This document shows, piece by piece, positions 6,821 to 14,830 of a stretch of 15,621 nucleotides of DNA. The first letter of the stretch is position 1. Each line of letters opens with the position of its first letter. The DNA lies in NCBI GenBank assembly GCA_024278345.1, contig JAJRTK010000221.1:1-15621 (forward strand). The letters run 5' to 3'. The notes under the pieces were generated by a model. The model made no database searches, was not told the origin of the DNA, and saw only the letters and a program-made list of their open reading frames with translations. Source of the stretch: a bacterium (GTDB lineage Bacteria; CSSED10-310; JAJRTK01). Both the position numbers and the translations under genes were made by a program.

Positions 6821-7831
6821 TCAAGCTACGAGGACCAGCATTTGGCCGGTTTTCAGGGGATGACATCGGAACCATTCCACGATCCGCCCGCGGCCTCCCT
6901 TCTTGCCTACGGCCGCGAGGAAGACGGTGACATCGAGTTTCGGCAGGTCATCATAGGCCACCACCGGCAGGCCCTGGATCGACTTGCCGATCCGTCTTGG
7001 GTGGAGATCGACGAAGCAACGAACGGCGATTCCACGTTGCGCAAGGAGCCTTGCCCAGGGTTTGGCCGTGGGTCCTGCCCCAAGGATGGCACACCCTTTG
7101 TGGAGAGGCGCAAAGCGTTCCAGGTATTCGAGCTTGCAGTTTCTGAAGGCCTCGGGGGAATACTGCCGTGAGGTCCTGGAAGTTCGATGTGCGGTGTCCC
7201 GCCATTTTAGAAGAGATTCCGGGACTTTCGCCAGGCGGTAACCGGACTCTAGGAGGCGGAGCCAGAGGTCGTAGTCTTCGGGCCATCGCAGTGCCTGGTA
7301 GCCTCCGATGGCGTTGAAAGCTTCGCGGCGAATGAGAACACTGGGGTGGGCCAGCGGGCTTTCGACGAATCTCTGATCGCTCATTTGGTCGTGAGTCACG
7401 AGGGAGTTGAGCCAATTTTCGTAGCGCTCCATGCCCATGGAAAGTGGTTTTGGAAAGATGTCTACCAAGGAGCCAACGACGGCGATTTCCGGATGCTCGG
7501 CCAAGAAATGAAACTGTTTCTCCAGCCGTTCGGGGCAGCAGACATCATCGCCATCCATTCTGGCGAGGAGTGGCGTAGAGGCGATCTCGGCGGCTTGATT
7601 GAGCGCGCTCACGATGCCTTTTCCCCGAGCGGGGTAAAGGTGGAATCGTGCGTCGCGCCGGGCAGTGGACCCGAAGATCGGGGCTGTGTCATCGCTCGAT
7701 CCATCGTCAATGGCAATGACTTCGAAGTCTCGGAAAGTCTGCATGCGCAGGGAGTCGAGGCACTCTTCCAGATAGTGGCCCTCATTTCGTAGCGGCAGGA
7801 GAACACTGATACGAGCAAGGTTCAAGGGCAT
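6821..7831 (-). CDS. Family 2 glycosyltransferase fused to a C-terminal Rossmann-like domain
   Basis: This 336-residue protein starts at ATG 7831, chosen because GGAGG (7843-7839) lies 7 nt upstream; an upstream in-frame start at 7936 would add 35 unlike residues. Residues about 8-230 are a GT-A, family 2 domain: ISVLLPLRNEG, DDGSSDD (42-48) for nucleotide-sugar binding, DGDD (93-96) as the metal-binding DXD, and WPEDYDLWLRL with the acidic ED pair (185-186) near the acceptor site. Residues about 246-336 begin with the dinucleotide-type turn AILGAGPTA and continue with CFVDLHPRRIGKSIQGLPVV, recalling the N-terminal Rossmann domain of PglD-like sugar acyltransferases. There is no membrane helix, so it is probably a cytoplasmic or peripheral enzyme making surface glycan. 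No other glycan genes are adjacent. It is convergent with the TPR/CHAT gene and divergent from the sensor kinase; sugar donor and acceptor are unknown. Confidence 0.92.
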   Translation of the reverse strand: MPLNLARISVLLPLRNEGHYLEECLDSLRMQTFRDFEVIAIDDGSSDDTAPIFGSTARRDARFHLYPARGKGIVSALNQAAEIASTPLLARMDGDDVCCPERLEKQFHFLAEHPEIAVVGSLVDIFPKPLSMGMERYENWLNSLVTHDQMSDQRFVESPLAHPSVLIRREAFNAIGGYQALRWPEDYDLWLRLLESGYRLAKVPESLLKWRDTAHRTSRTSRQYSPEAFRNCKLEYLERFAPLHKGCAILGAGPTAKPWARLLAQRGIAVRCFVDLHPRRIGKSIQGLPVVAYDDLPKLDVTVFLAAVGKKGGRGRIVEWFRCHPLKTGQMLVLVA

Positions 7832-7838
7832 GGGAAAA

Positions 7839-7843
7839 CCTCC
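7839..7843 (-). promoter_or_regulatory. Ribosome binding site fixing the glycosyltransferase start
   Basis: GGAGG on the minus strand, 7 nt before ATG 7831. It supports the shorter start over the in-frame extension to 7936. Confidence 0.8.
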
Positions 7844-7882
7844 GTAATGCGTCTGCCCGGTAGAGAGGCTAAAACGATCCGG

Positions 7883-7911
7883 TTGAAATTGGCGGGGCTC
7901 ATCGATAAGAA
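7883..7911 (+). promoter_or_regulatory. Weak candidate promoter of the sensor kinase gene
   Basis: TTGAAA at 7883-7888 is followed after 17 bases by TAAGAA at 7906-7911 (or after 15 bases by GATAAG at 7904-7909), in the 122-base divergent gap between glycosyltransferase and sensor. The -10 match is poor, so this is only a suggestion. Confidence 0.25.
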
Positions 7912-7953
7912 TGAGGGTGGATTCGAAGGTCTGCAACCGCTTCCGAGGTGAGG

Positions 7954-8754
7954 ATGCCGAAACGTCGCCGTGCGTTCTTCCGGGGCTCGATCCCCTTGTG
8001 CTTCTTTCTGGCCGGGATGGTCTCCTTGCCGGAAGCGGGGTGGTGTGAAGGCGTTGGCGCAGTGCCTGTACAGGGAGGCGACCTTTCCCGGAGCCCGACC
8101 CACAAGGTCAAGCTGCTGGAGGCCCAGCTCATCCAGGCAAGGCGGGCGACACGGCCAGCGCAATGGCGGACCTGGGGACCGGAAACGGGACTTTCTTCAA
8201 CTGAGATCTACGTGCTCCTGGAAACGCCGGACGGAACCCTTTGGGCCGGGGGAAACCAGGGTCTCCACAGGTTCGACGGATTCCGCTGGACTCCGGTACC
8301 CGGTGCTGGCACCTTTTGTTACAGCTTGGCTTACGAAAAATCGACGAAGACCCTGTGGGCCGGTTTCGACGACCAAGTGTACCAACTTCGGGAAGGAAGC
8401 GACTCTCTGAAGCCTTACACTCGGATCGCGGAAGCGGCCATCCCCCGGGCGGCGCTGAGCTTTGACGGAAAGAACCGGCTGTGGGTTATTTCGGAGAAGG
8501 GGATATTCCTTCGTGCAGGCGGGGACGATTGGCGTCAAGTGCCGGTGCGCTCGGTTGAAAACCTGGCCTACGCCACCCCCCTATTGGAATCGGCGCGAGG
8601 CGAGCTGTTGCTGGGCACGGAAGAGGGCCTGCTAGTGGGCACGGCCGCGGATGGATTCGCCCCCTTTCCCGGGGCTCCCACGGTCCAGGTCTTGGCGCTG
8701 GCGGAAGATCCCACTGGCCGGTTGTGGGTTGCCACCGTGGATGGCTTGTTCTAG
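7954..8754 (+). CDS. Reg_prop sensor kinase, N-terminal segment ending at an in-frame TAG
   Basis: ATG 7954 has GAGG at 7945-7948, 5 nt ahead; an in-frame GTG lies at 7948. The first 266 codons encode an exported region: basic start MPKRRR, a hydrophobic core (about 12-24) and probable cleavage near residues 28-33. Beta-propeller repeats of the Reg_prop type follow, recognisable by G-x-LW-x-(G/A) and GL-(H/F) motifs: GTLWAGGNQGLHRFDG, KTLWAGFDDQ, NRLWVISEKGIF, GELLLGTEEGLL and GRLWVATVDGLF. Translation then meets TAG. The next codons in the same frame read REEGKWEKL, exactly the expected end of the blade. This is therefore the first part of the gene continuing to 13212, not a complete protein. 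If translation really stops here, the product is a secreted five-blade propeller fragment that would not close. Confidence 0.85.
   Translation: MPKRRRAFFRGSIPLCFFLAGMVSLPEAGWCEGVGAVPVQGGDLSRSPTHKVKLLEAQLIQARRATRPAQWRTWGPETGLSSTEIYVLLETPDGTLWAGGNQGLHRFDGFRWTPVPGAGTFCYSLAYEKSTKTLWAGFDDQVYQLREGSDSLKPYTRIAEAAIPRAALSFDGKNRLWVISEKGIFLRAGGDDWRQVPVRSVENLAYATPLLESARGELLLGTEEGLLVGTAADGFAPFPGAPTVQVLALAEDPTGRLWVATVDGLF
8752..8754 (+). other. In-frame amber codon interrupting the sensor kinase
   Basis: TAG at codon 267 (counting from ATG 7954) splits blade 5 between DGLF and REEGKW. The frame is unchanged on both sides and open for 1485 further codons. Single-base ancestors could be CAG, GAG, AAG, TGG, TCG, TTG, TAC or TAT. 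A nonsense mutation, a base-call error and stop readthrough are all possible. The next base is C, but no known recoding element is recognised. Confidence 0.9.
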
Positions 8755-11700
8755 CGGGAGGAAGGGAAATGGGAAAAACTCGACGAGACCACCGGCCTGC
8801 CGCGTTCGTATTGTTCGGGGCTCTGCCCCACGGCGCAAGGGATTTGGGTGGGAACTCAGAGCGGGATTTGCGCCATCGAAGGGCAGGCGATCAACTGCTT
8901 CACCAAGAAGGATGGATTGTCGGCCAACGCGGTACGTTCGATCCTCGTGGATAGCCGGGGGCTGGTGTGGATTGGCACCCGTGGCGGTGGCTTGAGCGTC
9001 TTGAACGGTCGGCTGTGGAGACAGTGGTTGGAGGAATTGGGAATCCCCCCTGGCCACATTGTCTTCGGCCACGCCATGGACCCCGATGGGACTCTTTGGT
9101 TCGAAGCTGACACGGGCGGCCTGATCCGGGTGGCTCCGGACGGGACCCACCAGGCCATCCAGGTTGAGGATCTGGGCCGCGCCATTACCCGAGACCATGC
9201 TGGCAGACTCTGGGTGACCCGGTGGCACAAGAACCCCACGTATTTGGAAGATGGTGTCTGGAACGAGATCCCCGGGACGGAGGCGCGGGGAGCAAACTTT
9301 ATGATTCCGGGCTCCAACTCGGGGGAACTGTGGCTTGGAACCAACTGGAACGGACTTTTCCTGTACCGGGACGGCAAATTCCAGCACTGGGGGCCGGATA
9401 AGCTGGGACATGCCTTCGTTCGGCTTCTTTACCTGGACCGGTCCGGGACGCTTTTCGTCTCGACGCTGGACGGTGATCTCTGGACGCTGCCATCAGGATC
9501 CTCTGAACTGATGCCCTGGCTCCGAGCATACCAGTTGCCGAGCACGCGACTTCAGGCGATGCTGGAAACCTCCATGGGGACGCTCTGGATTGCCACGAAC
9601 CGGGGCGTCGCGCGAATGGCCGGGGAGGAGATCGACGTTTTCACGACGAAGGATGGTCTGAGTGACGATGATGTCCGGGCCATCATGCAAGACAGCACTG
9701 GTAAGCTTTGGTTCGGCACAGGGAACGGTGTGACGATTTATGATGGGGAGACGTTTCTTCCTCTTCGGGCGGAAGATGGCGCCCCCGGACATCTCGTCAC
9801 GGGAATCGTCGAGACGCCCAAGGGTGAGATTTGGATGACGGGCTCGGCAGGAATCAGCGCGCTACAACCATCCGCAATGCCGGAATTGGAATTGACCGCA
9901 AGCCTCGTTTCCGGTGAAGGGGATGAGCCTGGTGTCATCACAACGGCGACGGCCGAAATAAAACTCCACGCTCAGACCCGCTGGTGGAGTCATCCCGCCC
10001 GGCTCTTCCGGTTTTCGTGGAAGCTGGACGAAGGTCCGTGGAGCCCCTACATCGCAGGAAATAAGCTCAAGCTGACAGACCTTGGCGAGGGAGCGCACGT
10101 GCTCCAGGTCCGCGCCAAGGATCCTCTTCTCCGCCCATCCAAGATGCCGGGTATCGTCAGGTTCAAGGTCAATCTCCCAACGCCTCGGGAAGTCTATTAT
10201 CTTCTGGCCCTTCTTCTAGTCGTGGCAGCAAGCCTCCTACTCCGGGTCATCCGCAGAAGAAAAGCCTCTTACGTTGGCCCTTACCTGCTCCTCAAACCCC
10301 TTGGCGAAGGTGGGCTGGGGCAAGTGTGGAAGGCCCGGGACATCACGACGGGGGAAGTTGTAGCCCTCAAGGTTCTGCGGCCTGATCTGACAGCCTCGGA
10401 AGAAATGCGCCAGCGGTTTCGACGAGAAGCCGGCCCCGCGATTCAGGTGGAGCACCCGAACATCATTCAGATCCACAACAGAGGTGAGCACCAGGGCCGC
10501 GCCTATCTGAGCATGGAATTCCTGGATGGCTGGACGTTGAGCGAAGAACTTCGGCGAAGGGGCGGCCATCTCCCGGCAGGCGATGTTTTGGAAATTGGCA
10601 TCATCCTTCTCGACGCCTTGGAGTGCCTCCACGAGCACCGGATCCTCCACCTCGATCTCAAGCCGGGCAATGTCATGGTTCTCAAGAGCGGCACCACTTG
10701 GAACGAGAAGATCCGCCTCATGGATTTCGGATTGGCGGAGATCATGTCCGAACGGGAAGGAACCGCGCCTCCAGCGTTTGGAGGAACGCTTTACTACATG
10801 TCTCCGGAGCAGGCGCTAGGCCGATCGCTCGATCCCCGAGCCGATCTTTTTTCGGTGGGCGCGATTCTCTTCGAGCTGGCTTCCGGGCAGCGGGCATTCG
10901 CGGGGAAGCATGATCTCGCGGTCCTCCAGGATATGATGAGCGGTGAACCTCCGTCGCTGAGGGAGCATCTTCCTGATGCTCCGAAACAGTTTGACGCGGC
11001 CCTGAGCGCAGCGCTGTCGCCAACGGCGACGGCACGGTATTCAACGGCCTCTGCCTTCAAGGCCGTTCTGGAAGAAATCCGTGCAAATCCGAAGACCGAC
11101 TTCGATTCCTCGCCAGCCGCTATCGAACAGCCGCTGGAGCGAGCGCCCGTGGGGAATGAAGAGCTTTGGACCACCTCTTTAATGTCCACGGCCAGTGCTT
11201 CGGACCTCCGCCAGCGGCTCTCGATACTCTACGAGCTCATCGACGCGCTGCTCAGCCCTGACTTGGACGAGTTGCTGGAGCGTCTCCTGGACAGGATCCT
11301 TCACATGATGGACGCACAACGGGGCATGATCTTCCTTTTGGACCCCACCGAAGGCGTGGAAATGCGTGTTGCCCGCGGCGGGCAGATCTCTTACAGCCAT
11401 TCCGTGGTGGAAAAGGTGCTGCGGACGGGGGCTCCCCAGTATCTTGTCAACGTGCAGGATGATGAAAACTCTTCCCCCAGCATCTTGGCCGACCAGCTTT
11501 TGGCAGTCCTCTGCGTGCCGTTTCTGCGCGGTGAAGAAGTCATCGGCGCCCTCTATTTAGACTCGTCCACTTCAGTCCTGGGTTCTCATTTCTCCATCGA
11601 AGAAGGGCACCTTCTCACTTCCCTGGCCGGGCTTGCGGCGGCGGCTATCGCCAACGCCCGGGAGCTCCGGGCCCGCCGCGAGGCTGAGGCGGCAGTCGCG

Positions 11701-13212
11701 GAGCTCAAGAACTACCTCCAGGACATTCTGGAATCGATGCCTTCGATGCTGATCGCCGTCGATTCGGCAGGCCAGATCCGCTCCCTGAATCCCGCGGCGT
11801 GCAAGCAGTTTTCCCTGGATTCCGAAAGCGCCTTGGGGGCTTCCTTTTGGGAAGCCTGCCCCTCGTTGGCTGCCTACCGTGAGACCTTCACCGAGCTTGA
11901 GAGAACGCGCTCCAGCCTTGAGATCCCCGAGCGCCTGTCCGGCGACAAGCCGGATGAATTCTGGTCCTTGAGCTTTTTTCCCCTGAGCGCCAGTAGATCG
12001 GGTGGCATGGTCATCCGGATTGATGATGTCACCACCACTCACAAACTCAAGGAACAACTCCAGCAATCGCAAAAGATGGAAACCGTGGGAACCCTCGCTG
12101 GCGGGATCGCCCATGATTTCAATAATTTGTTAGCAGGAATGCTGGGCACCCTCTCGATCCTTGACTGGCAGATGCAGTCGGGCATGGAGATCAAGAGCAC
12201 GGAATTCAAGTCTCAGATCGATGTCGTCCGAGATTGTGCTCTCCGGGCGACGGAGATTGTTCGGCAGCTCCTGAGCCTTTCCAGGAAAACAGATCTCCAC
12301 CTCACCACCGTCGATCTGCAGAAACTGTTGGGCGACGTCATCAAAATATGTTCTTCATCTTTTCCGCCAAATGTGGAGATCGAAACAGTTTCCGAAGAGC
12401 GAGATATCCTGGTGACGGCTGATCCCATGCAGATCAAGCGCATTCTTCTGAACCTTGCCGTCAATGCCAGGGATGCCATGCCCGATGGCGGTCGCCTGAG
12501 CTTCGTGTTGGAGAAGATCGAGGCGTCGCGCTGCCAAGAAGTGGATATGGCGGCGGCGAAAAGCGATTACATTCGCATCGACATCAAGGATACTGGAACC
12601 GGTATCGCTCCGGAGAATATTTCGAGGATTTTCGATCCCTTCTTTACGACGAAACCGGTGGGGAAAGGGACCGGCCTCGGGCTCGCCATGGTCTATGGGA
12701 TCGTCACGCAACACAATGGCTTCATCAAGGTCGATAGCCAGGCGAATCAGGGAACGACCTTCCGGATCCACATGCCTGCGGCCACCGAGGACCTCCGCGT
12801 GACATCGATCCCCGTCTCCGCCCTTCCAAAAGGCACGGAGACCATTCTGGTCATCGATGATGAAAGGGTCGTCCAGCAACTGGTTCAGGGGATGCTCAAG
12901 GTCTTGGGATACACTGTTTTCGTCGTCAGCGATGGTGAGAGCGGCCTCGAATTCATCCAGACGAGCAGGCAGCCCATCGACCTCGTGTTGCTCGACCTTA
13001 TCATGCCGGGCCTCAGCGGCCGGGAGACCCTGACCGAGATCCGAAAGATCAACACTTCCCTGCCAGTGATCGTCTCTTCAGGGGTCCAGCTCGACACCCA
13101 GGCCCACGGGATCCCGGTCGATTTGGTCTCCTCCCTCCTGGCCAAGCCCTTCGAGCTCGCGGATCTGGCCATGGCGGTTCGCTACGCTCTCGATGAACCA
13201 CGCATTCTCTAG
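8755..13212 (+). CDS. Sensor kinase continuation: propellers, Y_Y_Y, TM, Ser/Thr kinase, GAF, PAS, histidine kinase, receiver
   Basis: Same frame as the 7954 segment; residues are numbered from that ATG. Nine more complete blades bring the total to 14, two seven-bladed propellers. A Y_Y_Y domain (about 684-741) and one membrane helix (747-766) follow. The Hanks-type Ser/Thr kinase (773-1043) has the glycine loop GEGGLGQV, K806 in VALKVL, HLDLKPGN with catalytic D901, DFG 924-926 and SPE 950-952; the Arg of HRD is Leu. Then come GAF (about 1088-1238), PAS (about 1254-1363), HisKA with H1387 (GGIAHDFNN), HATPase (N1504, DTGTGI, GKGTGLGLA) and a receiver (DD 1635-1636, phospho-acceptor D1681, K1731). 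All catalytic residues of both kinases are present. No DNA-binding domain is present. The first plausible restart is GTG 8848 (AAGGGA nearby), which would lack the signal peptide. TAG at 13210 is a natural end after the receiver. Propeller plus Y_Y_Y resembles Bacteroidetes hybrid sensors for polysaccharides; the ligand here is unknown. Confidence 0.9.
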   Translation, partial: REEGKWEKLDETTGLPRSYCSGLCPTAQGIWVGTQSGICAIEGQAINCFTKKDGLSANAVRSILVDSRGLVWIGTRGGGLSVLNGRLWRQWLEELGIPPGHIVFGHAMDPDGTLWFEADTGGLIRVAPDGTHQAIQVEDLGRAITRDHAGRLWVTRWHKNPTYLEDGVWNEIPGTEARGANFMIPGSNSGELWLGTNWNGLFLYRDGKFQHWGPDKLGHAFVRLLYLDRSGTLFVSTLDGDLWTLPSGSSELMPWLRAYQLPSTRLQAMLETSMGTLWIATNRGVARMAGEEIDVFTTKDGLSDDDVRAIMQDSTGKLWFGTGNGVTIYDGETFLPLRAEDGAPGHLVTGIVETPKGEIWMTGSAGISALQPSAMPELELTASLVSGEGDEPGVITTATAEIKLHAQTRWWSHPARLFRFSWKLDEGPWSPYIAGNKLKLTDLGEGAHVLQVRAKDPLLRPSKMPGIVRFKVNLPTPREVYYLLALLLVVAASLLLRVIRRRKASYVGPYLLLKPLGEGGLGQVWKARDITTGEVVALKVLRPDLTASEEMRQRFRREAGPAIQVEHPNIIQIHNRGEHQGRAYLSMEFLDGWTLSEELRRRGGHLPAGDVLEIGIILLDALECLHEHRILHLDLKPGNVMVLKSGTTWNEKIRLMDFGLAEIMSEREGTAPPAFGGTLYYMSPEQALGRSLDPRADLFSVGAILFELASGQRAFAGKHDLAVLQDMMSGEPPSLREHLPDAPKQFDAALSAALSPTATARYSTASAFKAVLEEIRANPKTDFDSSPAAIEQPLERAPVGNEELWTTSLMSTASASDLRQRLSILYELIDALLSPDLDELLERLLDRILHMMDAQRGMIFLLDPTEGVEMRVARGGQISYSHSVVEKVLRTGAPQYLVNVQDDENSSPSILADQLLAVLCVPFLRGEEVIGALYLDSSTSVLGSHFSIEEGHLLTSLAGLAAAAIANARELRARREAEAAVAELKNYLQDILESMPSMLIAVDSAGQIRSLNPAACKQFSLDSESALGASFWEACPSLAAYRETFTELERTRSSLEIPERLSGDKPDEFWSLSFFPLSASRSGGMVIRIDDVTTTHKLKEQLQQSQKMETVGTLAGGIAHDFNNLLAGMLGTLSILDWQMQSGMEIKSTEFKSQIDVVRDCALRATEIVRQLLSLSRKTDLHLTTVDLQKLLGDVIKICSSSFPPNVEIETVSEERDILVTADPMQIKRILLNLAVNARDAMPDGGRLSFVLEKIEASRCQEVDMAAAKSDYIRIDIKDTGTGIAPENISRIFDPFFTTKPVGKGTGLGLAMVYGIVTQHNGFIKVDSQANQGTTFRIHMPAATEDLRVTSIPVSALPKGTETILVIDDERVVQQLVQGMLKVLGYTVFVVSDGESGLEFIQTSRQPIDLVLLDLIMPGLSGRETLTEIRKINTSLPVIVSSGVQLDTQAHGIPVDLVSSLLAKPFELADLAMAVRYALDEPRIL

Positions 13213-13294
13213 GCTTGTGGGCAATGGGCGACCTCGACGTTAGCCTCAGCCCTTCTCCAACAACCTTTCCCACCCCAGAGTCGCCGAGGAGACC

Positions 13295-14830
13295 ATGTCC
13301 CAAAAGAGCAATGTGGCGCCGCGCCCCATGACCCTCACCGAAAAGATCCTTCTTGCCCACGCCATAGGCTGGGATCGGCCAGATCTCCGGCCTGGCGACG
13401 AAATACGGATCGCCGTTGATTGGACAATTGCCTCGGAGCTGGCCTGGAACGGTATGAACCTGACCTACGAGGCGCTCGGGCGGCCTCAGCTTCACGATAG
13501 GGGAAAATTCTACCTGGCCATCGATCACACCGTCGATCCCATCACTCTGGCCAACGATGCCAGAACCCAACGGCTCGTAGGTCTTTCACAAAGCTTCGCC
13601 AAAGAAGCGGGACTGCGCCACTTTTACGATTCTAACCAGACGATCCTCCACACCAAATTCTACCGCGATCTGATTCGGCCCGGCGAAATCGTCCTCGGCG
13701 CCGATTCTCACACATCGTCCCACGGCGGGTTGGGGGCATTTGCCATGGGACTCGGCGGCGCGGATATCACCGTTGCCATGGTCACGGGAGCCTCCTGGAT
13801 CAAGGTTCCTGAAGCGATTCGCGTCCACTTCGCCGGAAAACTTCCCTTCGGTTTGACGGGAAAAGATGCCATCCTCAAGACTCTGGGAGAGTTAGGCAGA
13901 AATACCGTGGCCATGGAACGTACCGTGGAGTACACAGGCGACAATCTAGCGCAGTTTTCCGCCGACTTCCGGTTCACAGTCGCCAACATGACCGCCGAAT
14001 TCGGCGGTCTCAATGGTATCTTCCCCGCCGACGCTATCGCCCGTGCCTACTGTGATGCCCGGAGCGAAAGGGAATTCCGCGGTGGCCGTTTTTTTCGCGC
14101 CGATGAAGGGGCGGACTACAAGGCGACGTTCCATATCGACCTGGACGGCCTCCCGCCGCAAGTGGCCAAGCCTTTCTCGCCGGACAATGTCTTCCCCGTA
14201 AGTGAAGTCCTGGGCCACCCACTGGACGGGGCCTTCATCGGAGCTTGCACCACCACCCAGGAGGAGCTGCTCCTTGCGGGGCTGCTCCTGGAAGCAGCGC
14301 TCAAAGAGAAAACTCCCACGAAAAAGGGCACCAGGCTTGTCGTTCCCGGTTCTCTGGAAATCGTAGGCAACCTCCGGGAGGCCGGAATCATGGAAATCTA
14401 TGAAAAAGCCGGATTCCGCGTGGGAGTTCCAGGATGCTCCATGTGCCTTGGCATTGCATCGGACAAGGCCCGACCCGGGGAAGTATGGCTTTCGAGCCAA
14501 AACCGAAACTTCGAAAACCGCATGGGCAAGGGATCGCTTGCCTGGCTCGCCTCGGCTGCCACCGTTGCGGCATCCACTGTGGAAATGCGAATCGCCGATC
14601 CACGGCCACTCTTGGAAAAGCTCGACAAAGACCGCTTGGCTCGGTTAGTCGGGAACCCTACTGGGGCATGCACCGGACCGATTGAGGTTTCCATTCCGAC
14701 GCCACTGTCAGGCGCAAGCACCGCTGAAAAGCCGAAGTCCACGGAGCGAAAGAAAACCAACACCACCATTCGCGGACGCGTTCAGGTTTTCGGAAACAAT
14801 GTCGATACGGATGCCATCATTCCGGGCTAA
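13295..14830 (+). CDS. Aconitase/3-isopropylmalate dehydratase-family hydro-lyase, LeuC-type part, ending at an in-frame TAA
   Basis: This is the catalytic part of a [4Fe-4S] hydro-lyase that interconverts hydroxy-acid isomers by dehydration and rehydration. The three cluster cysteines are present: C318 (IGACTTTQEE) and C381 and C384 (PGCSMCLG). Other family blocks are LGADSHTSSHGGLGAFAMG and TGKDAILKTLGELG. The chain then passes through a polar linker (about 470-493) into the first swivel-domain strand, VQVFGNNVDTDAIIPG, and stops at TAA, codon 512. GAGGAG lies at 13286-13291, only 3 nt before ATG 13295; the next in-frame ATG (residue 12) has no ribosome site. Single-chain LeuC-LeuD fusions are known. 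The fragment alone lacks the substrate-binding swivel and should be inactive. Isopropylmalate, homoaconitate, citrate or methylcitrate-like substrates are all possible; no leucine genes adjoin. It starts 82 bases after the sensor gene. Confidence 0.9.
   Translation: MSQKSNVAPRPMTLTEKILLAHAIGWDRPDLRPGDEIRIAVDWTIASELAWNGMNLTYEALGRPQLHDRGKFYLAIDHTVDPITLANDARTQRLVGLSQSFAKEAGLRHFYDSNQTILHTKFYRDLIRPGEIVLGADSHTSSHGGLGAFAMGLGGADITVAMVTGASWIKVPEAIRVHFAGKLPFGLTGKDAILKTLGELGRNTVAMERTVEYTGDNLAQFSADFRFTVANMTAEFGGLNGIFPADAIARAYCDARSEREFRGGRFFRADEGADYKATFHIDLDGLPPQVAKPFSPDNVFPVSEVLGHPLDGAFIGACTTTQEELLLAGLLLEAALKEKTPTKKGTRLVVPGSLEIVGNLREAGIMEIYEKAGFRVGVPGCSMCLGIASDKARPGEVWLSSQNRNFENRMGKGSLAWLASAATVAASTVEMRIADPRPLLEKLDKDRLARLVGNPTGACTGPIEVSIPTPLSGASTAEKPKSTERKKTNTTIRGRVQVFGNNVDTDAIIPG
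14828..14830 (+). other. In-frame ochre codon splitting the hydro-lyase swivel domain
   Basis: TAA stands between DTDAIIPG and FCHLSNLETIGQKAF in an unbroken frame. In related fused enzymes I recall Glu at this place (IIPGEFCHL), which would need only GAA to TAA, one G-to-T change. The downstream frame stays open and well conserved for 139 codons. This is a nonsense mutation or sequence error, or less likely readthrough. Confidence 0.88.

Noticed and set aside
8752-8754. TAG as pyrrolysine or as a genome-wide sense codon
   Set aside because: TAG ends dksA and the sensor gene at natural family end points, no pyl genes or insertion element are visible, and the second interrupted gene uses TAA, which pyrrolysine cannot explain.
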